Source: Branchiostoma floridae (lineage: Eukaryota; Chordata; Leptocardii; Amphioxiformes; Branchiostomatidae). From it: a stretch of DNA of 64,000 nt. This document shows, one piece after another, positions 31,137 through 39,647 of this stretch. Under the pieces are notes generated by a model. It worked only from the letters and a program-made list of their open reading frames with translations. It ran no database searches and was not told where the DNA came from. The DNA is taken from positions 23,152,380 to 23,216,379 of the forward strand of contig NC_049983.1 in NCBI RefSeq assembly GCF_000003815.2, given 5' to 3'. A program made the translations under genes and the position numbers. Each line of letters starts with the position of its first letter. Within the stretch, counting starts at the first letter, position 1.

Positions 31137-34100
31137 AAATTTCAATATTTCCTATGCATATTCCTAACAATGGGAATCATGGGAGAAAGAGGCTGTCAAA
31201 AATCACCTACCTGACTTTTAGAACATGAAAAACTCACATTGGCAAGGTTGTCCGACCTCTGAAGAGTAATTTAACGACAAAAAAGGGAAAAAATTTACGG
31301 CGGAATTATATTATACGCCATGAAAACATAGGTGGGAGACCTTTTCACCCCCTTTCACTGCATGTAAACAACACCAAAACACCTAACTTCTAAGGCCTAC
31401 TGCAACCACAAATATCACTAAAAATCTGTTTTTTCAACACAATATAGAAGCTACAACCCTTGCCTATAAGATGCACCCCCAAAATCCAAACATATCCCAA
31501 GAAAAACAATTTTACAGCCACTTTTCCCAAGCCTACCTAAGCATTCTGAGGGCACTAAAACTGGGTCATCTGCGCAAGTCCGGAAATACTGACATTTGCC
31601 CTGTCACCCCCCTGAACTTGAGAATTGACAAATTTCAATCATCTCGCATGATGCGGGTAAGAGTTGTCAAACATTATCCCAAGTTTCAAAGCTTTCTGAC
31701 CAAGAATGCTCCCAGGGGAGTAGATCTCATGGCAGGTGTCAGAGGACTTTCCTCAAGGCTTTGGCAGTGGTCTGAGGCATTTGATAGGCGCCATAGCATT
31801 CACCAAAAAGTGACACAAACTGAAGAAAAAGTTAAAAGCTGATCTTTCTAGCATAAGGAGAGTAGTCTCTAACCATTTACACACCTAAAGCTGTATTGAA
31901 AAGCGCTCAGGTTACACTTTGAAGCATTTTATGAGAGTGCATAATGCATTGTCAATAAAAGGTACAGAAAGTAAGAAATCAGCCCCCAAAACACTAAAAT
32001 GGCAGAATTTCTTAAGAAATTTCAGTCAGTTGAGTCAGGTAAATCCTTTCTATTGCCCACATAACCAATTTGGGGGAACACATTAGCCCCCAAGGATATA
32101 TAAGCCCCCAAGGGCACACTTACACCCCCCCCCCCCCCCATTCTGTGCACTCCCAGTATCTGCTCCAAAGTGTGGTTGAACAGCATTTAGATACAAATTT
32201 TGGTGTCTAAATTGATGGAGAGTAGTCTCCTTGTGACAGGGTGAGCAGATTTTACCATTTTCCCCTGTTTGTGTCACTTTTTGCTAAGCAATATGAAGTC
32301 TAATCAAAGCCACAGGCCTTACCACAGGCCTCCTGACACCTGTGCTCCCTGGGGACCAATCCTAGGGGTAGGGTCTCCGTGAAGTCTTTGAAACTTGTGA
32401 CGATGCTTGACAACCCTTCCCGCATCACTTGGAGTGTCTTGACACTTGCCAATTTTGAACTAGAATACCCTACCGAAAGCATGCAGGCTAAATTTCAATA
32501 TTTCCTATGCATATTCCTAACAATGGGAATCATGGGAGAAAGAGGCTGTCAAAAATCACCTACCTGACTTTAAGAACATGAAAAACTCACATTGGCAAGG
32601 TTGTCCGACCTCTGAAGAGTAATTCCTCCCAAGCGAAATTGGCCGTGATANNNNNNNNNNNNNNNNNNNNNNNNNNNNNNNNNNNNNNNNNNNNNNNNNN
32701 NNNNNNNNNNNNNNNNNNNNNNNNNNNNNNNNNNNNNNNNNNNNNNNNNNNNNNNNNNNNNNNNNNNNNNNNNNNNNNNNNNNNNNNNNNNNNNNNNNNN
32801 NNNNNNNNNNNNNNNNNNNNNNNNNNNNNNNNNNNNNNNNNNNNNNNNNNNNNNNNNNNNNNNNNNNNNNNNNNNNNNNNNNNNNNNNNNNNNNNNNNNN
32901 NNNNNNNNNNNNNNNNNNNNNNNNNNNNNNNNNNNNNNNNNNNNNNNNNNNNNNNNNNNNNNNNNNNNNNNNNNNNNNNNNNNNNNNNNNNNNNNNNNNN
33001 NNNNNNNNNNNNNNNNNNNNNNNNNNNNNNNNNNNNNNNNNNNNNNNNNNNNNNNNNNNNNNNNNNNNNNNNNNNNNNNNNNNNNNNNNNNNNNNNNNNN
33101 NNNNNNNNNNNNNNNNNNNNNNNNNNNNNNNNNNNNNNNNNNNNNNNNNNNNNNNNNNNNNNNNNNNNNNNNNNNNNNNNNNNNNNNNNNNNNNNNNNNN
33201 NNNNNNNNNNNNNNNNNNNNNNNNNNNNNNNNNNNNNNNNNNNNNNNNNNNNNNNNNNNNNNNNNNNNNNNNNNNNNNNNNNNNNNNNNNNNNNNNNNNN
33301 NNNNNNNNNNNNNNNNNNNNNNNNNNNNNNNNNNNNNNNNNNNNNNNNNNNNNNNNNNNNNNNNNNNNNNNNNNNNNNNNNNNNNNNNNNNNNNNNNNNN
33401 NNNNNNNNNNNNNNNNNNNNNNNNNNNNNNNNNNNNNNNNNNNNNNNNNNNNNNNNNNNNNNNNNNNNNNNNNNNNNNNNNNNNNNNNNNNNNNNNNNNN
33501 NNNNNNNNNNNNNNNNNNNNNNNNNNNNNNNNNNNNNNNNNNNNNNNNNNNNNNNNNNNNNNNNNNNNNNNNNNNNNNNNNNNNNNNNNNNNNNNNNNNN
33601 NNNNNNNNNNNNNNNNNNNNNAGCACCAGGACTAGATAATAGGGGGCCCGCGTTGACTCAAAGCTTTCTGACCAAGAATGCTCCCAGGGGAGTAGATCTC
33701 ATGGCAGGTGTCAGAGGACTTTCCTCAAGGCTTTGGCAGTGGTCTGAGGCATTTGATAGGCGCCATAGCATTCACCAAAAAGTGACACAAACTGAAGAAA
33801 AAGTTAAAAGCTGATCTTTCTAGCATAAGGAGAGTAGTCTCTAACCATTTATACACCTAAAGCTGTATTGAAAAGCGCTCAGGTTACACTTTGAAGCATT
33901 TTATGAGAGTGCATAATGCATTGTCAATAAAAGGTACAGAAAGTAAGAAATCAGCCCCCAAAACACTAAAATGGCAGAATTTCTTAAGAAATTTCAGTCA
34001 GTTGAGTCAGGTAAATCCTTTCTATTGCCCACATAACCAATTTGGGGGAACACATTAGCCCCCAAGGATATATAAGCCCCCAAGGGCACACCTACACCCC

Positions 34101-34917
34101 CCCCATTCTGTGCACTCCCAGTATCTGCTCCAAAGTGTGGTTGAACAGCATTTAGATACAAATTTTGGTGTCTAAATTGATGGAGAGTAGTCTCCTTGTG
34201 ACAGGGTGAGCAGATTTTACCATTTTCCCCTGTTTGTGTCACTTTTTGCTAAGCAATATGAAGTCTAATCAAAGCCACAGGCCTTACCACGGGCCTCCTG
34301 ACACCTGTGCTCCCTGGGGACCAATCCTAGGGGTAGGGTCTCCGTGAAGTCTTTGAAACTTGTGACGATGCTTGACAACCCTTCCCGCATCACTTGGAGT
34401 GTCTTGACACTTGCCAATTTTGAACTAGAATACCCTACCGAAAGCATGCAGGCTAAATTTCAATATTTCCTATGCATATTCTTAACAATGGGAATCATGG
34501 GAGAAAGAGGCTGTCAAAAATCACCTACCTGACTTTTAGAACATGAAAAACTCACATTGGCAAGGTTGTCCGACCTCTGAAGAGTAATTTAACGACAAAA
34601 AAGGGAAAAAATTTACGGCGGAATTATATTATACGCCATGAAAACATAGGTGGGAGACCTTTTCACCCCCTTTCACTGCATGTAAACAACACCAAAACAC
34701 CTAACTTCTAAGGCCTACTGCAACCACAAATATCACTAAAAATCTGTTTTTTCAACACAATATAGAAGCTACAACCCTTGCCTATAAGATGCACCCCCAA
34801 AATCCAAACATATCCCAAGAAAAACAATTTTACAGCCACTTTTCCCAAGCCTACCTAAGCATTCTGAGGGCACTAAAACTGGGTCATCTGCGCAAGTCCG
34901 GAAATACTGACATTTGC
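31137..34917. repeat. Tandem array of a ~1.35-kb unit with a long inner inverted repeat
   Basis: Segment X (31137-31605) reappears at 32485-32650 (cut by a gap) and 34452-34917. Segment Y (31688-32484) reappears at 33658-34451. The order X-Y-X-gap-Y-X means tandem units. Within Y, a left arm (about 31625-31890) is an imperfect inverted copy of a right arm (about 32190-32450): for example AAAAAGTGACACAAAC at 31805 faces GTTTGTGTCACTTTTT at 32267, and GTTTCAAAG near 31685 faces CTTTGAAAC near 32386. A C-run lies in the loop of both units (about 32127, 34097). No transposase or other protein domain was recognised. Confidence 0.85.
32651..33621. other. Assembly gap
   Basis: 971 N inside the tandem array. 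It probably hides the rest of one X and the start of one Y segment. Confidence 1.
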
Positions 34918-35059
34918 CCAGAAGGAATAGTCAGATACGATTATCCCACCTGGCGAGATTGTTTGGTAATGCAAAGAAACTTCTTGGTTTTGTTTCTAAA
35001 ATTCACTAGGTAACAATTTTAGGGCTCTTCTGCTCGGGAAGAAGTGACGTAGGTTTGGA

Positions 35060-35095
35060 CAAGGAGGTTATATCACATGTGATATAACCTCCTTG
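35060..35095. repeat. Perfect 36-bp palindrome
   Basis: Half-site CAAGGAGGTTATATCACA followed directly by its exact complement. There is no spacer. A similar 34-bp palindrome lies at 55296-55329. Confidence 0.97.
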
Positions 35096-36351
35096 GTTTG
35101 GAATTGCAAGGGCATTTTTGTAAAAAAAAAATCCGATGACGTCCTGAACATGATACTAGTATGGTCTTTTGGGGACATTTCTTTGGCAGATCATAGCTTT
35201 CGACGTCAGGAATTCGAAAAGTTGTCGATGGATCGCTTGGTAGGTGTGTAACATTAGCGGCTGTAGAATGGAAGGTGAAGTTCGAAAATCGTTTATCTGG
35301 TGTATTCCTGCGGTACTGCAGTGGGCTTTGTATTTATCTGTGTACTCATTGTACCTGATTGTTATCTACAATCATTCAGTCAAATTTTGCCATTGTGTGA
35401 AAAACACAACTAGTCATTCAAAGAATTGATCACACTCGAGCCTGGTGCGATGGAGGCGGGGTCCTTCTCACAGAGACTGACACTCCCATTGGGATTCCTA
35501 CCGGTTGAATCAGCGATTCTGTCACCCTGAAATGAGGTGTTGATTACAATTCTCGTTGTAAGACCAGGGTCCACCCATGTCCATAAATGACACGCCCACA
35601 TCACAAAGATTGTGACGTCATATGAGCAGACAACTACTTCGAACCAATTCGCCGTGAATGAATACTAAGTTCTCATTATTAAAGATGACGGAAACGGTTC
35701 AAAGTACAAAACGTAGTTGTCCAGTAATTTCCATAATGACAGGGCGTGAACGGGTAATTAGTCACTTTCCATTTCCATTCCGGCACTTCCTCACTTGAAG
35801 ACAAGAAAAGAGGATCTCCGGACGCCACCCGCGCACCAAAAACTGAGTAAGTAACAAATTCATATTGTGTCAACTACATACTAGTAGCTATATGTATTGG
35901 ATATGCAACCAAAGTCTTAGTCAATCGGTGCGTTTGTTTGCTTTTTTTGTTTAACAAAGGCTCTTTTACAAAACCTAGGTTAAATGGTCTTAAATGCAGT
36001 GGGCTCTACTGAGCCGTAGCCTGTGTGCAAAAGCTACTTCTGTTGTCTTTTCATGGATGTCACGTCAGACATTGGCCAGGCCTGTGGCCTTATTTTCGAC
36101 AGCCACCCTGCACAACATATATACTCATAGTCGAGTTACCGGTACGCAAACACATTTCTAGGCCGGCTTCACTCCTCTGGCAGCTTTTGATACTACATTT
36201 TGTACTAAAAGTATCTTAGGCTGCCGTAGGATCTGCTTTGAGATTACTGCGCAACGCCCCATCGACTTCACCCAACCCGGTCGGTTCAAGTATTTCAGTT
36301 ATTTCATCATCAAATCATAGAGGCTTACATGTTTTTACCTGTTTTATGCAG
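35096..36351. other. Upstream region of the EF-hand gene
   Basis: No coding exon was recognised. Because the EF-hand ATG is preceded by a strong acceptor (TTTTATGCAG, ending 36351), a non-coding first exon and promoter of that gene probably lie here. I could not pin down their position. Confidence 0.4.
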
Positions 36352-36358
36352 AGTCAAA

Positions 36359-36484
36359 ATGGCGGAGAACATCGAGGCACTGTTCGACAAGTACGACGTG
36401 AACAAGGACGGCTCCATCTCTGCACAGGAGCTGCTGAACCTGGTCAAGGACATGGGCCTGCCCTGGAGCAACAAACTAGTTAAC
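36359..36484 (+). CDS. Calmodulin-like EF-hand protein, exon 1
   Basis: Start ATG at 36359 in a good context (CAAAATGG), seven bases after an acceptor-like TTTTATGCAG, which implies an upstream non-coding exon. Reads MAENIEALFDKYDVNKDGSI then SAQELLNLVKDMGL. The loop DVNKDGSISAQE is a complete Ca-binding EF loop (D, N, D, S, E at 1, 3, 5, 7, 12). Two donors are possible, GTTAAC after 36478 or GTAATA after 36484; both keep phase 0 and differ by two residues. Together the three exons give about 148-150 residues, the length of calmodulin/troponin-C relatives. Role: cytosolic Ca sensor or buffer; the specific family is not assigned. Confidence 0.85.
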
Positions 36485-36836
36485 GTAATAATCTTCATAC
36501 TTCAATATTTCAATACGAAATGAATGTCAACTTGTCATGTGTATAATTTGTTCTGGCTGTACTCTCTTTTTATATACGGTAGAAGCCAGTTAATTCCACA
36601 ACGGATTAACACACACTTCTGTTAACTGCACGGAATTCATTATCCCAAACCAGTGTGGTCCAGCTGGATAACTTCGCATAATTGCATCAGCCGGAGAAAT
36701 GCACGAAATACGCTGGCAAATAGGCTGTGCAATTAAACGGTTTCTACTGTATGAGTGTTTAATGAAACCACGCAACACACACATCCATTGTCTCGAGCTC
36801 ATTCATTCATTCATTGTATTTTATTGGATAACATAG

Positions 36837-36992
36837 GCTATGATCAGGGAGCGCCAACTCAATGCTGATGTGAAGATGGATTTGGACGACTTTCCACGAG
36901 TTGTAAAAGCTTTGGAAGAAATAAAGAAGTCTTTACACAACCCACGGGGAACCAGGGAGGCCATGATGGCGGTGTTCAATGATATAGACAAG
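36837..36992 (+). CDS. Calmodulin-like EF-hand protein, exon 2
   Basis: 52 codons, phase 0 at both ends, between AACATAG and GTATGT. Reads AMIRERQLNADVKMDLDDFP, then RVVKALEEIKKSL, and ends MMAVFNDIDK. The second EF-hand has lost its loop residues (ADVKMDLDDF), so it probably does not bind Ca. The exon ends in the middle of the third loop (DIDK/NGDG), a common EF-hand intron position. Confidence 0.85.
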
Positions 36993-37045
36993 GTATGTGT
37001 CCATAACAACGTTCAATAATATAGACAAGGCATGTGTCCATAAAG
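36974..37045 (+). repeat. 37-bp tandem duplication of the exon 2 splice donor
   Basis: GTTCAATGATATAGACAAG then GTATGTGTCCATAA is repeated at once as GTTCAATAATATAGACAAG then GCATGTGTCCATAA. The second copy changes the donor from GT to GC. Confidence 0.9.
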
Positions 37046-37179
37046 TCCATAAAACATTTCCTTCAAACGTTTTGTAAACTGTCAAGCTTTAGATTTTGAC
37101 ACAAATGATACCACTCATTGTATGTGCGTAGACATTTTAAATTTACGGGGGTATCAAATTTTCGATTTCTTGGTTTTAG

Positions 37180-37350
37180 AACGGAGACGGTTTCCTGAGC
37201 ACGGATGAGTTGAGGGAAGGCATGGCCAGCGTCGTCGGCATGGAACTGTCACGTGAGGCCATCGCTGAGCTGTTCCGGGGCGCCGATAGTGACATGGACG
37301 GCCGAGTGGACATCATGGAGTTTGTAAAGATGGTCACAAGTTTCTTCTGA
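37180..37350 (+). CDS. Calmodulin-like EF-hand protein, exon 3 (last)
   Basis: Follows the acceptor TTGGTTTTAG and ends TGA 37348-37350. It completes the third loop (DIDKNGDGFLSTDE, complete) and contains the fourth (DSDMDGRVDIME, complete). So loops 1, 3 and 4 look functional and loop 2 does not. Codon use is GC-rich compared with the surrounding introns. Confidence 0.88.
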   Translation, partial: NGDGFLSTDELREGMASVVGMELSREAIAELFRGADSDMDGRVDIMEFVKMVTSFF

Positions 37351-37653
37351 TGTGTCGCCATGGTAACAACACACCATATATGGTCATCCCGACAACCATC
37401 ATTGGTTACCCTTCATTAATTCCCCTCAACAAATTGTTGTCTTTCAAATGGCGAAAGGATGAAACTATATTCAAGTGGCATGCTGTGGTGTATGTAGAGT
37501 TGAAATGAGTTATGTAAAACATCCTGATATTCAATTGATTGCTGTATTTGTTTACGAACTTGCATGACATAATTCTGTAGCATAATATGACGTTTCTGGT
37601 ATGTACACGCGAGAACGCAACTCTCGTGAGAACTAGGTCACTCCGTGAGCAAG

Positions 37654-37690
37654 ATGGACTGGATAGCCATCGAAAAAAGAAAATTTGGAG
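37654..37690 (+). CDS. Putative first exon of a small Cys-rich protein gene
   Basis: ATG in context GCAAGATGG, reads MDWIAIEKRKFG, then a strong donor GAG/GTACGTG; exit phase 1. It starts about 300 bp after the EF-hand stop on the same strand. I do not recognise the protein. The call depends on phase agreement with the next candidate exon. Confidence 0.4.
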
Positions 37691-38286
37691 GTACGTGTGC
37701 TTACCTTTAATAACAGTTACTGCTTGATGAAAAATTCTATTAACTGTGAACATACGTGACTAATGAATATCTTCAACGTTAATGTATCACATAGTGCATT
37801 TTTGTTATTTGGTTGTTTTATTTCAAATTGTTCTGTGAATTAATGTTCATAAATCTCATTGTTTCACAAGATAGATAATTTTATCCAGTTTCCTGTTATT
37901 GCTTTGCTGCACTGTTATATACGCAATCCTAAAGCCTAAATAGAATAAAAAATTGTTATCACATTTACACAATGTCAACATAATCCTTGGCTGTCTTGTA
38001 TGTATCTATATTCGACCTCGTGAACAGTACCGGTAACGTTAGTGTTCTCTAGCGACTGTAAACAAAACTTAAGCGCCGTAGCACACAACTTCTTTGCAGT
38101 TCTTGTTTCATGAGATAAGTGGGCCGATAATTTGAATAAGTTCAACAAAAGAATCACAAAAAATAAAAATAAAAAATTCACGGGAGCATACTGATCTTCG
38201 ACATCTTGTTGTGTGACGAGTAGTATGTAACGTTAGGACTTGTAAATGCAAGTTCACCTTTATTCAATTATTTTTTAGTCCATTAG

Positions 38287-38322
38287 GTAAAAAAGGATGC
38301 AAGGTTTGTTCCATGCCAGGAA
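38287..38322 (+). CDS. Putative exon 2 of the Cys-rich gene (cut by gap)
   Basis: Using the acceptor CCATTAG (ending 38286), the phase fits exon 1 and the join reads KFG/GKKGCKVCSMPG, giving a C-x2-C pair. The earlier acceptor at 38278 would put a stop in frame. The exon runs into the gap at 38323. Confidence 0.35.
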
Positions 38323-38464
38323 NNNNNNNNNNNNNNNNNNNNNNNNNNNNNNNNNNNNNNNNNNNNNNNNNNNNNNNNNNNNNNNNNNNNNNNNNNNNNN
38401 NNNNNNNNNNNNNNNNNNNNNNAACACCAGCTTCTGTTTCACATTAACCTGTTTCCTGGCACAG

Positions 38465-38532
38465 TTCTGACTGCAATTTCCCAGGAATGTGTTCTAGATG
38501 TGGGGATGTAGTCTATCAGCCCTATAGGCATG
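38465..38532 (+). CDS. Putative exon 3 of the Cys-rich gene
   Basis: Between CTGGCACAG and GTACGTGA. Reads SDCNFPGMCSRCGDVVYQPY then RHG, with C-x5-C-x2-C. With the CKVC pair of the preceding exon this could form a zinc-binding module. I do not recognise the family, and later exons were not found before the LINE at 39648. Confidence 0.4.
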
Positions 38533-39560
38533 GTACGTGACACCTGCTACATTATCAAAATCACTGTTGCCACATATAATATAACTCATGTCAACATTTA
38601 CACATATTTAGTGACATGGTTGTCGTTATTCAAATCAATATGACAGTGGCGGTCATTGGCACAAGAAAATTGGGTTGAAACAAGGGTTTGGCAATCCAGT
38701 TCTGTACTTTGAGTTGAAAGCACAATCTGCACAAGGGAGACGATAGTTTGAGGCTATGCAACAATGTAGAGTATTACAGAGGTGGGATCATTATGCTAAG
38801 GTGCATATTTTACAAAGATCTTGAGACTCTGAAATAATGTTGAGAAATGTGCTTTTCACCTTAGGGGTGCTTAATTAAGATGTTAAATTATTTTTGTGCT
38901 GAAAGGTGAAAATTTTGAACTAATATTTAAGGTTGTGATACTAATTGGCTGATCTCAATTTAGTATCTTTCATGTGAAAAAAAGCAATCAGATGAAGGAA
39001 ACCCTCAAATAATTTTCTGTCCTTTCCATTGAAATTTCAATCAACATATTATTCTAAAATACATGTAGAGCATACTATCTGTTTTGCTTTACTCAAAGGC
39101 AGTGAGAGAGAGTCATTAAGCATAAGATAAAATCTATGCGGCCTTAATCTCCCTGAGTGGAACTGTGGAAGGACTTCTGACTCAGAAGCAACTTTGACTC
39201 TTTCCTACAGCTAATCTGATATCACAGCGGAAAGTTCCAATCCCATTTCATGCTAGAAGCCCCATTTTCTTCTGGAAATATTTATCTCGCAGCACTTGGC
39301 ACTGCAACCTCCATGTGACACCTAAATGTAAAAGGCCCAGAAAATCCCATTAAAGTGACTTATCTGATGAAATACTGTACAGCAGGCACATATCAGAAAT
39401 GGAATAATATTACATACCAGGGTGTAAAAGTAACTTTATCTTGACTTAAAGCTAGAAAGGTTACCTTCACAGCTTCTATTAGGCTAACGCAATACAGTTA
39501 CATGTACTTGGCTACACTCTTATATATATTAGCTGGAAAAATTCAGCAATGGTTTACCCC
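38533..39560. other. No gene seen
   Basis: Non-coding sequence between the putative Cys-rich exon and the LINE. No further exon was recognised. Confidence 0.4.
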
Positions 39561-39647
39561 TTATGTGTGATATATCTTTACCTTGAACCACAGCCAGTCG
39601 ATACCCTTGCGGGTAATAAGGCTGTCCTAGTTGTGGCGGTGGTAGCA

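Noticed and set aside
32556-33814. Frames of 350-390 codons on both strands
   Set aside because: They consist almost entirely of N; the same holds for the long frames at 50544-51546, 53610-54101, 54800-55165 and 60771-61478.
35410-35604. 64-codon minus-strand frame
   Set aside because: No start context, splice sites or domain recognised.
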